The notes: generated by a model from the sequence alone, not told the origin. Shown: positions 8,657-15,955, counted from the stretch's first letter. The stretch is DNA of 64,000 nt from an uncultured Clostridia bacterium (GCA_947630285.1 CANRHD010000001.1:62001-126000); one strand, 5' to 3'. Numbers and translations are program-made.

Positions 8657-10444
8657 CTATTCTACATCCTGAAGCGCATCATAGCCCTCTTCGCCTGTAC
8701 GGATTTTTACAACATTTTCAACATCGTAAACAAATATCTTACCGTCTCCGATATGTCCGGTGTAAAGCACCTGCTTTGCAACCGCAATAACCTTTGATAC
8801 GGGAACTGCGCTTACCACTATGTCAACCTGTACTTTCGGAAGAAGTGACGCTTCAATCTCAACTCCCCTGTAATATTCGGGCTTGCCCTTTTGTATGCCG
8901 CAGCCGAGTACATGGGAAACCGTCATACCCGTTATTCCGATATTTACCATGGAGTTTTTCAGCGCCTCAAGTCGGGATTCCTTACAAATTATTTCAATCT
9001 TTGTAAACTTGTGTCCCGTAGCATTTTCCGCCGCTACCTTGGGCATTTCCTTAACCTCAACCGCCTCTGCAACGGGAATGTCGCCCGTTACGACTACAGG
9101 CTCGTCGCCCTCGTCTATGTACTCGGGAAGCATTGCAAAGCCTGCATATGCGGAGGGTAAGCCGTGCTCGGTTGAGTCAAGTCCGGTAATTTCCTCTTCC
9201 CTTGAAACCCTGAGTCCGAAAATCTTTTTGATTATAAGGAAAGCTATGGTGATGGTTACGGCAGTCCAGGCGGCAACGCTCGCAAAGCCCAAAAGCTGTA
9301 CGCCCAAAAGCTTAAATCCGCCGCCGTAGAAAAGTCCTTCGCCCATTATCTGGTTGGCTCCGAAATTTACTCCGTCGCCGTATCCCCTTGCAAATGCAGG
9401 AGCGGTATCCGTGGCAAAAAGGCCTACCGCCAAGGTTCCCCAAATACCGTTAAGGCAATGGACGGCAACGGCGCCTACCGGGTCGTCTATATGGAGCTTA
9501 TGGTCAAGCAGCCATACGCCGAATACAACAAGCAGGCCGGAAACCGCACCTATCATAGTTGCGCCGAAAGCGTCTACCACATCACAGCCTGCCGTTACGC
9601 CGACAAGGCCTGCAAGCGAAGCGTTAAGGCACATGGAAACATCGGGTTTTCCGTATTTTATCCAAGTGAAAATCATACATACAACGGTTGCAACCGACGG
9701 GGCAACGGTCGTTGTGAGGAAAATTGAACCGAGCTCCTCCAAGCTTGTTGCGGCCGCACCGTTAAAGCCGTACCAGCCGAGCCAAAGTATGAATACGCCC
9801 AAAGCTCCGAATGTGATATTGTGTCCGGGGAAAGCGTTTACCTTTGTGACCTTTCCCTGCTTATCGTATTTGAATTTACCTATACGGGGACCTAAGAGCT
9901 TAGCGCCTATCAAAGCGGAAATACCGCCTACCATATGAATGGCGCATGAGCCTGCAAAATCGTGGAAGCCTAACTGCGAAAGCCAGCCGCCGCCCCAAAT
10001 CCAGTGAGCCTCTATGGGATAGATAAGTGCGGAAATAACGCCGGAATACACGCAGTAAGAAATAAATTTTGTACGCTCTGCCATTGCTCCCGAAACTATC
10101 GTTGCGGTGGTGGCGCAGAATACAAGGTTAAATACGAAGTTTGAAAAATCAAAATTCTCATACGCCGTAAAGATGTCAAATCCGGGTTTACCTATAAATC
10201 CGAAAAGGTCCTCGCCCAGCAAAAGCCCAAAGCCTATCAAAATGAAAACTACCGTACCTATGCAAAAGTCCATAAGGTTTTTCATTATGATGTTGCCTGT
10301 GTTTTTTGCCCTGGTGAAGCCGGCCTCAACCATTGCAAAGCCGGCCTGCATCCAGAATACCAGCGCAGCGCCTATAAGGAACCAGACGCTGAACACCTCG
10401 GAGCCCACCAATTCAGATACAACATTTGAAATTTCTTGTGTCAT
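8657..10444 (-). CDS. amt: Ammonium transporter fused to a C-terminal PII (GlnB/GlnK) domain
   Basis: A 595-residue fusion. Residues 1 to about 410 are an Amt/Mep channel: FWMQAGFAMVEAGFTRAKN, and the twin pore histidines in GSCAIHMVGG and AVHCLNGIWG. After a linker of about 60 residues, 478-595 form a complete PII domain with a T-loop (GKPEYYRGVEIEASLLPK). Its Tyr525 aligns with the uridylylated Tyr51 of enterobacterial PII, and a GDGKIFVYDVENVVKIRTGE tail follows. PII normally plugs Amt when nitrogen is plentiful, so the fusion should be a self-gated channel (inference). ATG 10444 has AAAGGA 10 bases upstream. It precedes gltBD and has a 310-nt structured leader. Confidence 0.95.
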   Translation of the reverse strand: MTQEISNVVSELVGSEVFSVWFLIGAALVFWMQAGFAMVEAGFTRAKNTGNIIMKNLMDFCIGTVVFILIGFGLLLGEDLFGFIGKPGFDIFTAYENFDFSNFVFNLVFCATTATIVSGAMAERTKFISYCVYSGVISALIYPIEAHWIWGGGWLSQLGFHDFAGSCAIHMVGGISALIGAKLLGPRIGKFKYDKQGKVTKVNAFPGHNITFGALGVFILWLGWYGFNGAAATSLEELGSIFLTTTVAPSVATVVCMIFTWIKYGKPDVSMCLNASLAGLVGVTAGCDVVDAFGATMIGAVSGLLVVFGVWLLDHKLHIDDPVGAVAVHCLNGIWGTLAVGLFATDTAPAFARGYGDGVNFGANQIMGEGLFYGGGFKLLGVQLLGFASVAAWTAVTITIAFLIIKKIFGLRVSREEEITGLDSTEHGLPSAYAGFAMLPEYIDEGDEPVVVTGDIPVAEAVEVKEMPKVAAENATGHKFTKIEIICKESRLEALKNSMVNIGITGMTVSHVLGCGIQKGKPEYYRGVEIEASLLPKVQVDIVVSAVPVSKVIAVAKQVLYTGHIGDGKIFVYDVENVVKIRTGEEGYDALQDVE

Positions 10445-10633
10445 TATGTATCGTCCTTTCAATATTTATTATGTCGAAAAAACAACCTCGGGCTAAATAC
10501 AGTTCCGAATTTTGCGGTGTCCGGAGCGCTTAAAAGGAACGCATCTGAGCTTAAAAGAAAATATCCTTACTCGGTTAAAGCTTGGATTTTTGCTTTTTCG
10601 GCCGAATGTCAAATTAAATTTTCCGATGAAAAT

Positions 10634-10748
10634 AAAAAAAGCGACAAGAACACATTGTAAATTCCCAACGGCGCCCTTGTCGAAATTTTCAATTATATAA
10701 AAGAAACAGCCACAGATGAACAAATCATCTGCGGCCCCTTTGTCGCTT
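10634..10748 (-). promoter_or_regulatory. Putative transcription attenuator in the amt leader
   Basis: In the minus-strand leader, segment A (AAGCGACAA, 10748-10740) and segment B (CGACAAG, 10682-10676) are both complementary to segment C (CTTGTCGC, 10648-10641), which is followed by seven T (10640-10634). B:C makes a terminator-like hairpin; A:C is a 9-bp alternative that would also enclose a separate stable hairpin at 10735-10709 (CAGATGA/TCATCTG). Mutually exclusive pairings before a nitrogen gene suggest regulated read-through. I do not recognise a named riboswitch. Clostridial nitrogen leaders are often controlled by ANTAR antiterminators, but the expected hexaloop pair is not clear here. 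Confidence 0.55.
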
Positions 10749-10760
10749 CTTATGTGATGT

Positions 10761-10789
10761 ATTTTAGCACGATAATAATTATTTGTCAA
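10761..10789 (-). promoter_or_regulatory. Sigma-A promoter of amt
   Basis: TTGACA (10789-10784), a 17-bp spacer and TAAAAT (10766-10761), near consensus. Transcription should start near 10754, giving a leader of about 310 nt before the amt ATG. Confidence 0.85.
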
Positions 10790-10890
10790 TTCTTATAAAA
10801 AAGAAAATTAATCTTTGTGCAATTTTAATATGAGGTGCAGCTGTCTTTGAAAAATTCTATAAAAATTACACAAGTAATTTATGCAATATT

Positions 10891-11799
10891 TCAGTCGGGA
10901 ACCGCCAAATCAAGCGCAGACTCGACAATTTCTGCGGTAAAATGATCCGTATATATGATTTCACCGTCAAGCGAATATGCAAAATTGCTCTGATGAGCGG
11001 TTACCTCAATTTTTTTTGCCTGCCTGTAAACGAGAAAATCAAACTTATCCATATTGTCAAGATGAGTGCCTTTCATATACATGGGAATAAGCACGGGAAC
11101 CTTTATTGCCGGCAGGGGCTTTGCAATGCAGACCTCGATTAAAGCGTCGTTTGTTTTCGCCCTGGGAGCGCATTTAAAAGAACCGCCTACATACTGGCCG
11201 TTGGCAAGCGTACAAAAGGTTATAACGCCGTCGGGCGTTAGATTTTCGCCGTCGGCAACTATAGTGCATTTTGTTTTCATTGCGGTAAACAGGGCCTTTA
11301 TTACACCCTTGGCATACGAGCTTTTTTTGCCGTGGCCGTTCTTTGCCCTGTCGATATTTACCGTTTCCGCAACCTTGGTATCGAAACCGAAGTTTGTAAC
11401 ATTGTCGCAGTACCTGTCGCCCACCTTAATTAAGTCGAGCTTTTGCGTAGGGGCGCTGATGAGCGCAGGAATATTTAAGAATTTTTCAACCGATCCGAAG
11501 CTTTTTACAAGGTCGTTACCGCTTCCGCAAGGGTAGCAGGTTACGCTTACCTTATCATAGCCCACAGCTCCGTTAAAGACCTCATTAATGGTTCCGTCCC
11601 CTCCGCAGGCGATAAAACGCATTTCCTCGCCCGTATGCTCACTGCAAACCTTTTTAACAAAAGCTGTGGCGTCCTTTACGCACTTTGTTATATAAATCTC
11701 GCAGTCGGATTTAACAGGCAGTTTTTCAATTTCGGCAGAAATCTGTTTTTGCATTTTTCCGCCCCCGGCTAAGGGATTGACAATAAAATAATACTTCAT
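10891..11799 (-). CDS. Diacylglycerol/lipid kinase family protein (YegS/BmrU type)
   Basis: A 302-residue member of the DAGK catalytic-domain family, which phosphorylates diacylglycerol or a related lipid at the membrane. The N-terminal FIVNPLAGGGK phosphate-binding segment and the nucleotide-binding ACGGDGTINEV (near residue 68), then PCGSGNDLVKSFG, are diagnostic. A conserved ADGENLTPDG region and C-terminal beta-sandwich residues follow. The ATG at 11799 has GGAG 8 bases upstream; a GTG three codons earlier lies too close to it. It stands alone. A weak hairpin after the stop (10863-10880) may be its terminator. The exact lipid substrate is unknown. Confidence 0.9.
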   Translation of the reverse strand: MKYYFIVNPLAGGGKMQKQISAEIEKLPVKSDCEIYITKCVKDATAFVKKVCSEHTGEEMRFIACGGDGTINEVFNGAVGYDKVSVTCYPCGSGNDLVKSFGSVEKFLNIPALISAPTQKLDLIKVGDRYCDNVTNFGFDTKVAETVNIDRAKNGHGKKSSYAKGVIKALFTAMKTKCTIVADGENLTPDGVITFCTLANGQYVGGSFKCAPRAKTNDALIEVCIAKPLPAIKVPVLIPMYMKGTHLDNMDKFDFLVYRQAKKIEVTAHQSNFAYSLDGEIIYTDHFTAEIVESALDLAVPD

Positions 11800-11932
11800 A
11801 TCTTTCACTCCACGGTTTTTGTTTAATAAACCTCTTTAATTTTATAATTAAAACCCGATATTGTCAATTAATAAAATTTGTATGCTGTAAAGAGGGTAAA
11901 AAATATAAATTTATATAAATAATTAAAAACAC

Positions 11933-11961
11933 TTGATTTTATTTTAAAATTATATTATAAT
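11933..11961 (+). promoter_or_regulatory. Promoter of tRNA-Pro
   Basis: TTGATT (11933-11938), 17 bp, TATAAT (11956-11961), 26 bp before the mature tRNA. The surrounding 11810-11987 is AT-rich and otherwise empty. Confidence 0.75.
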
Positions 11962-11987
11962 AACCGAGCAAAAAAGAAAAAATCTTT

Positions 11988-12064
11988 CGGGGCGTGGCGA
12001 AGTTTGGTATCGCGCTTGGTTCGGGACCAAGAGGCCGCTGGTTCAAGTCCAGTCGCTCCGACCA
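11988..12064 (+). tRNA. tRNA-Pro (CGG anticodon)
   Basis: A 77-nt cloverleaf with CCA encoded. The acceptor CGGGGCG pairs with CGCTCCG, the anticodon stem CTTGG/CCAAG encloses the loop TTCGGGA (anticodon CGG), and the T arm holds TTCAAGT. Its last 45 bases are the left attachment site of the integrated element, so the 3' half present now is probably supplied by the element, and the original 3' half lies at 16118-16162. Confidence 0.96.
12020..12064 (+). repeat. attL: 45-bp direct repeat within tRNA-Pro
   Basis: Identical to 16118-16162, starting in the anticodon loop (TTCGGGACC) and ending with the CCA. Flanking bases differ on both sides, so these are the exact limits of identity. Confidence 0.95.
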
Positions 12065-12072
12065 CTCATAAG

Positions 12073-12119
12073 CCTTGATATTTCAACGATTTTGAAATAT
12101 TGAGGTTTTTATTTTTTTA
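12073..12119 (+). terminator. Element-borne terminator just after tRNA-Pro
   Basis: CCTTGATATTTCAA pairs with TTGAAATATTGAGG (two G-U pairs) around a 5-nt loop, followed by a T-rich run. It begins 8 nt after the tRNA and appears to replace the native terminator displaced to 16165-16201. Confidence 0.75.
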
Positions 12120-12132
12120 TAAAAACAAGCGT

Positions 12133-12154
12133 TTTTCTAACACTTTTCTAACAC
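12133..12154. repeat. Left candidate integrase arm sites (two tandem TTTTCTAACAC)
   Basis: Two adjacent copies of the 11-mer TTTTCTAACAC, identical to 15956-15977 near the other end of the element and in the same orientation. Paired short repeats just inside both att sites are the usual layout of arm-type binding sites of Tn916/lambda-type integrases. Confidence 0.65.
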
Positions 12155-12156
12155 AA

Positions 12157-13305
12157 TTAGAAAGCAAAGGAATTTGACATTGAATTTGCAATTTTATTCT
12201 TTCTCTCAATATCCAAATGAGCGTAGATATTAGCTGTTGTCTGAATGTCAGCGTGTCCGAGCCACTCTTGTATATCTTTTAATTGAAAACCGTTAGCAAC
12301 GAGTAAGCTCGCACAACTATGTCGCAAATCGTGAAAGCGTATTTTTCGCAATCCGTAATGATTGAGAATTCTGCCAAATTTACGGCTGACATAATCCGGT
12401 GTGTACGGTTTGCCGTTATCCCACTTGAATATATAATCGTTTTTAATATATTCATTACCGCAAAGCTTTTGATTTATAATTTCTTTTTCCTTTAACTGCT
12501 TTAATATGGACTTCACTTCATCCGTAATTGGATATGAACGATAGCTTGACTCTGTTTTTGTTTTATCCTTTTCAACAACATCAGAGAAACGGACAACAGT
12601 ATGCTTGATTGTTATCAAACCTCGCTCGAAATCAACGCTATCCCATTTCAGACCGAGCACTTCACTCCGTCTTAATCCAAATAAAACAGTAAAAAAAATC
12701 AAAGGATATAATTGCTCATTCTTAATCAATTCAAACATATTTTGCAATTCGGAATAAGTATAAAAATTTGCGTTATGCTTTTGAATTTTCGGCAGCGAAA
12801 TATACTGATACGGTGTAGATGTAAGCAAATCACTTTTAACAGCTTCTTTCAATGTCTGCTGAATGATAATCATATGTGTATGCAGGGATTTAGCAGACAG
12901 ACCACCTTGACCACGAATTCGACCTCTAACGGATTTTATGTTTACATATTCTTGAATATCTTTTCTTGACAATTCGCATAGTTTTATACCTTTATCAATA
13001 AAATAAGGGTATATGTGAGCGTTGACAATATTTCGATAACCTTGATATGTTATTTTATCAAGTCGAATTTTTGATACTTCAAGCCAATTTAAAACATAAT
13101 CGGCAAACAGAACATCAGATTTTATGAGATTGTCAGCTAATTCCAATTCGGCAATTTTATCATACAAAAATTTTTCAGCTTTCTTTTTATTGCCTTTAAT
13201 TTCAAATCCCGTACAAATCCATTTTTGCTTACGCTTTCCGTTTTTATCAGTTTGATTTATAACGGCATAATATTTGCCGTTTTTAACTTGTAGGCTTCCC
13301 GTCAT
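12157..13305 (-). CDS. int: Tyrosine recombinase/integrase of the element
   Basis: A 382-residue site-specific recombinase. The N-terminal 50 residues form an arm-binding-type domain (VKNGKYYAVINQTDKNGKRK), followed by a SAM-like core-binding domain (about 65-165) and the catalytic domain. Catalytic residues seen: Arg in FGLRRSEVLGLKW, His-Arg in FHDLRHSCASLL, the second His in LGHADIQTT and the tyrosine in NIYAHLD. ATG 13305 has GGAG 7 bases upstream; the longer reading frame from 13344 has no good site. It ends 92 bp from attL, the usual position for a tRNA-targeting integrase. It should insert and excise the element at tRNA-Pro. Confidence 0.95.
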   Translation of the reverse strand: MTGSLQVKNGKYYAVINQTDKNGKRKQKWICTGFEIKGNKKKAEKFLYDKIAELELADNLIKSDVLFADYVLNWLEVSKIRLDKITYQGYRNIVNAHIYPYFIDKGIKLCELSRKDIQEYVNIKSVRGRIRGQGGLSAKSLHTHMIIIQQTLKEAVKSDLLTSTPYQYISLPKIQKHNANFYTYSELQNMFELIKNEQLYPLIFFTVLFGLRRSEVLGLKWDSVDFERGLITIKHTVVRFSDVVEKDKTKTESSYRSYPITDEVKSILKQLKEKEIINQKLCGNEYIKNDYIFKWDNGKPYTPDYVSRKFGRILNHYGLRKIRFHDLRHSCASLLVANGFQLKDIQEWLGHADIQTTANIYAHLDIERKNKIANSMSNSFAF

Positions 13306-13369
13306 AAATAACTCCTTTCCTTTGGAAAGACTACTGTTATACACAAAATTATAACAGAGAATTTGCGAA

Positions 13370-13546
13370 TTATCTACATTGATTTATATAATCAATAAGA
13401 CAGATTTTCGGTATCAAATACTTTTTACCGATTTTTAACGATTTAACAACCCCACTTTTAAGTAAACCATAAAGCGTGTTTTTTCCAATATGCAAAGCGT
13501 TACACGCTTCTTGAACGCTTAAAACATCACGAAAGCTGTCAAACAT
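13370..13546 (-). CDS. xis: Small helix-turn-helix protein, probable excisionase
   Basis: 58 residues with a MerR/Xis-type winged HTH: LSVQEACNALHIGKNTLYGLL, then VVKSLKIGKKYLIPKICLIDYI. This pattern is shared by Tn916-type excisionases and phage-type 'helix-turn-helix domain' proteins. ATG 13546 has GAGGTG 6 bases upstream. It lies between rep (stop 13557, a gap of 10 bp) and int in the same direction, so int, xis and rep are probably one transcript. Its role as directionality factor is inferred from size, fold and position. Confidence 0.8.
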   Translation of the reverse strand: MFDSFRDVLSVQEACNALHIGKNTLYGLLKSGVVKSLKIGKKYLIPKICLIDYINQCR

Positions 13547-13556
13547 ACAAAGCACC

Positions 13557-14531
13557 TCACAATATATAATCCTGCGGATTATGTGAAATCTTTGTTATTT
13601 TAGGCTCAACACCGATATAAAAGTCATCATCCGAAACAAATTCGGTAACCCGATTTATACGGCGAATAAAAGCATTCCATTGTAGAGGTTTTTCCTCTTG
13701 AATGTTTTTATATTGCATTTCCAAAGGTATATTACTGATTATAACAACCTTTGTATAACAAGCAGTTTTATCGTTATATCTTGACGGCAAGTAACAAGGA
13801 TAACAGTCAGTATATTGCAGTAAATCATTTAAAGGAATACCGCCGTAAAATTCGTCAAGGCACAAAACATCTTGACCTTTATAATTACTGAATGGTCTTT
13901 CTTTTGGATAATTAGTAATTTTACAGACATTTTCATATCCGTATTTATCCATTACAGACCGAGTTTTTCCCGTTCCTGTTTTTCCGTAGATGTATTCGAC
14001 ATCAACATTACGCCGCGCATTTTTATATTTTTCATTCAAAAATTCATTTCTGCAACTATCTAAATGAGTTATCTTTGATAAATAACTCGGATGAGCTTCA
14101 ATGATTTCTGCATTAGAACAACCATTGACAAGCATATTCAAAACATCAGCCGATACAGTTTCATTTTTTGTTTGAGTTTCAATAGGCATTTCACCGTGTT
14201 CCTCAAATGTATCAGGTAATGAAGTTATGCTTTTGTCAGCGTGCCGACCTTCTTTTCGAATATAATTCCGATTATCTTGTGATGTACCTTTACAGGCTTC
14301 AATGTGAGCATATGGGAACAATTTTTTAACTCGGGTAAATCCAACTGCGTTTTCACAAACGAAATATAAATGAAAATGCGGAGTATTCTCTTTTGCTCCG
14401 AATTCAAATTCAAAGCAATAATACTGCCATTTTAACTCTTTCATTGTTTCGTTTATCATATCAGCAGTTAATCCGTAATTATCGGGATTATTCTGTGTAA
14501 TCTGATATTTACGAGAACGACTAACAGGCAT
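13557..14531 (-). CDS. rep: CRESS-type replication initiator (HUH endonuclease + SF3 helicase)
   Basis: 324 residues with the full domain plan of Rep proteins of eukaryotic circular ssDNA viruses. The HUH nuclease has motif I YQITQNNP (9-16), motif II PHFHLYF (His52, His54) and motif III NYIRKEG (Tyr90, the expected nicking residue, and Lys93). The superfamily-3 helicase has Walker A YGKTGTGKT (182-190), Walker B VLCLDEF (222-228), and motif C VVIISN with sensor Asn267. Arg290/291 (FIRRINR) are candidate arginine fingers. ATG 14531 has AGGAGG 6 bases upstream. Expected role: nick and join DNA at the origin upstream and unwind it for rolling-circle replication. Homologous Reps are known from some bacterial plasmids and integrated elements, so the family is not new, but the combination here is striking. 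Confidence 0.93.
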   Translation of the reverse strand: MPVSRSRKYQITQNNPDNYGLTADMINETMKELKWQYYCFEFEFGAKENTPHFHLYFVCENAVGFTRVKKLFPYAHIEACKGTSQDNRNYIRKEGRHADKSITSLPDTFEEHGEMPIETQTKNETVSADVLNMLVNGCSNAEIIEAHPSYLSKITHLDSCRNEFLNEKYKNARRNVDVEYIYGKTGTGKTRSVMDKYGYENVCKITNYPKERPFSNYKGQDVLCLDEFYGGIPLNDLLQYTDCYPCYLPSRYNDKTACYTKVVIISNIPLEMQYKNIQEEKPLQWNAFIRRINRVTEFVSDDDFYIGVEPKITKISHNPQDYIL

Positions 14532-14580
14532 CTGTTCCTCCTTTCTGCATAGAATATGCAACAACAATTAAAATTTTCAT
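14521..14580 (-). CDS. 19-codon ORF overlapping the rep start (leader/coupling peptide)
   Basis: Begins ATGAAAATTTTAATT with a strong AAAGGAGG site 8 bases upstream and encodes MKILIVVAYSMQKGGTDAC. Its TAG stop (14523-14521) lies inside the first codons of rep, 8 nt past the rep ATG and in another frame. The placement suggests translational coupling controlling Rep synthesis, as seen for leader peptides of rolling-circle plasmids. No homology can be judged at this size. Confidence 0.55.
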   Translation of the reverse strand: MKILIVVAYSMQKGGTDAC

Positions 14581-14630
14581 AATATATACCTCCTTTCAAT
14601 AATTTTTTTCATATATGGAATATACTATGA

Positions 14631-14683
14631 AATAACACAAATAACACAATTACACAAAAGGGTAATACTAACCTTTTGTGTTA
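14631..14683. other. Putative rolling-circle origin: nonanucleotide hairpin plus iterons
   Basis: A perfect 10-bp inverted repeat, ACACAAAAGG (14652-14661) with CCTTTTGTGT (14672-14681), encloses a 10-nt loop. On the rep-sense (minus) strand the loop reads TTAGTATTAC, holding TAGTATTAC, the origin nonanucleotide of circoviruses and nanoviruses (TAATATTAC in geminiviruses). By analogy nicking would be between the T and A of ...ATT/AC. Iterons TAACACAA occur in tandem at 14633-14640 and 14642-14649, with an inverted copy at 14676-14683 running into the stem. It lies 100 bp upstream of rep, on the same strand sense as in the viruses. Confidence 0.85.
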
Positions 14684-14718
14684 CACCGTTGCGGTGCTAC
14701 CGCACACCGCAACGGTGT
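14683..14718. repeat. 14-bp perfect inverted repeat beside the origin
   Basis: ACACCGTTGCGGTG (14683-14696) and CACCGCAACGGTGT (14705-14718) with an 8-nt spacer. It is much more GC-rich than the rest of the element. No T-run follows on either strand. It may be an operator between the divergent rep and repressor genes, or a second part of the replication origin. Confidence 0.7.
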
Positions 14719-14816
14719 TTAACAACCGCAAAGCAAAACAGATTTGTAAACTGTAATTTACAACATTGTGATTATAGACATATACTATCACTTAAAAACT
14801 TTTTTGTCAATAGGTA

Positions 14817-14845
14817 TTTACAAAATTGTTTTGATATGCTATATT
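14817..14845 (+). promoter_or_regulatory. Promoter of the element repressor gene
   Basis: TTTACA (14817-14822), 17 bp, TATATT (14840-14845), 26 bp before the ATG at 14871, which has AAAGGGG 6 bases upstream. Confidence 0.7.
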
Positions 14846-14870
14846 TATTAAAAAGCGAAAGGGGAAAATT

Positions 14871-15644
14871 ATGCCTTATACTCAACTATTAAATCAACTC
14901 ATTGACGAAAGCAAACTGTCCGCAAAGCAAATTGCAGAAAAATGCAAGGAATTCGGTGTTAATATAACTCCGTCATACATAAGCACTTTAAGAAACGATA
15001 AAAATAACCGCACACCGTCAGATGATGTTTCTGTTGCTATCGCTAAAGCCTGTAATGCAGAAAAGGGATATGAAAACATTTTAGTTGTTGAAGCGTATCT
15101 CGATATTGCACCAAAAGAGATAATAAAACTAATTGAAATGTTGAAAGATGTTTTTACAAATTCTATAATTGGAGCATTTGAAAATAGGATTACAACACAA
15201 CAAATGAAAGAAATTCGAAAACAGTTTGACAATATGCCAATGGCAAAGTTTTTAATTGCATATACATCAGAGAAAGCTATAAGCAGTATAAAAAAGCAGC
15301 CAGGAACGCTTAACATTGTAAGTAAAGATTTTTACAAAGATACTAATATAACCGTTACACAAGAGATAAAACCCGTAGGCTTTTCTATATCGGACAATGG
15401 TATGTACCCTATTATTTCAAAAGGTGATATGGTTAATGTTGAAATACGGGAATACAAAACGGGCGATATTGTTCTGATAAAGAAAAAGGATAAAAAAGCT
15501 AATTTGCTTGCTCGAAAAATTGTTGTCGGTAACAAAAAGCAAATTACACTAATACCGATAAACAATGATTTTCCAACTGAAACAGTAAGCGTTGACGATA
15601 TAATCGTTTTGGGAGTTATAACTCAATTCATACGGCAAATATAA
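14871..15644 (+). CDS. Phage-type repressor: XRE HTH plus LexA/CI-like C-terminal domain
   Basis: 257 residues. Residues 1-65 form a lambda-repressor-like HTH (LSAKQIAEKCKEFGVNITPSYISTLRND). Residues about 165-257 match the beta-rich S24/LexA-type domain (ISDNGMYPIISKGDMVNVE, TGDIVLIKKK, LARKIVVG). In self-cleaving relatives the segment before the methionine is Asp-Ser-Met; here it is Asn-Gly-Met, so the catalytic serine appears absent, although a lysine (ARKIV) remains. It faces away from rep, int and xis across the origin, as expected of a regulator of the leftward genes (inference). Confidence 0.85.
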   Translation: MPYTQLLNQLIDESKLSAKQIAEKCKEFGVNITPSYISTLRNDKNNRTPSDDVSVAIAKACNAEKGYENILVVEAYLDIAPKEIIKLIEMLKDVFTNSIIGAFENRITTQQMKEIRKQFDNMPMAKFLIAYTSEKAISSIKKQPGTLNIVSKDFYKDTNITVTQEIKPVGFSISDNGMYPIISKGDMVNVEIREYKTGDIVLIKKKDKKANLLARKIVVGNKKQITLIPINNDFPTETVSVDDIIVLGVITQFIRQI

Positions 15645-15691
15645 TCACTGCGTGCATTTTCACTTTACCGTAACCGTTAGTTTAACCGAAC

Positions 15692-15757
15692 AAGGCATTT
15701 GCTAAATAAGGGCGAGTTCGTTCGTGCCGATAGTCAGCAAGTGCCTTTTTACTTTTT
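15692..15757 (+). ncRNA. Possible small structured RNA ending in a terminator
   Basis: AAGGCA-T-TTGCT (15692-15703) pairs with AGCAA-G-TGCCTT (15736-15747), followed by T-rich sequence. An inner GGCGAG...TTCGTGCC hairpin lies at 15711-15728. A TATAAT (15640-15645) overlapping the repressor stop could be its -10, but no good -35 is visible. Confidence 0.35.
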
Positions 15758-15797
15758 AAACAATGAGCAAGTCAGATAAACAAGGCGGAAAAGGTAA

Positions 15798-15825
15798 GCC
15801 CTCTTATGAGGGCGTTTTATTTTAT
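15798..15825 (+). terminator. Intrinsic terminator inside the element
   Basis: GCCCTC-TTAT-GAGGGC (15798-15813) followed by GTTTTATTTT. It would stop rightward transcripts from the repressor promoter. Confidence 0.75.
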
Positions 15826-15904
15826 CTGCTGAATAAAGGGGGCAAATCTCTGCCACGCTTGAACTCTTCAGCACCCTTTACCCGTTTTAGTTACTGCCAC
15901 GCAT

Positions 15905-15932
15905 AAAGAAAAACCGCAGATTTTTTCTGCGG
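15905..15932 (-). terminator. Hairpin with T-run on the minus strand
   Basis: CCGCAGA (15914-15920) pairs with TCTGCGG (15926-15932); on the minus strand it is followed by TTTTTCTTT. It may insulate the element from leftward host transcription. Confidence 0.6.
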
Positions 15933-15955
15933 TCATCTTGTATAACAGTAGTCTT

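Noticed and set aside
10709..10735. Canonical ANTAR-type twin hairpins in the amt leader
   Set aside because: The hairpin loop does not show the expected six-base A..G pattern, so I describe it only as an attenuator with alternative pairings.
10493..10789. 98-codon open frame on the minus strand between the lipid kinase and amt
   Set aside because: It begins inside the amt -35/-10 region and spans the structured leader; no ribosome site.
15763..15906. 47-codon open frame on the plus strand in the right end of the element (MSKSDKQGGKGKPSYEG...)
   Set aside because: No Shine-Dalgarno sequence, and it contains an intrinsic terminator hairpin early in the frame. Kept only as a remote possibility.
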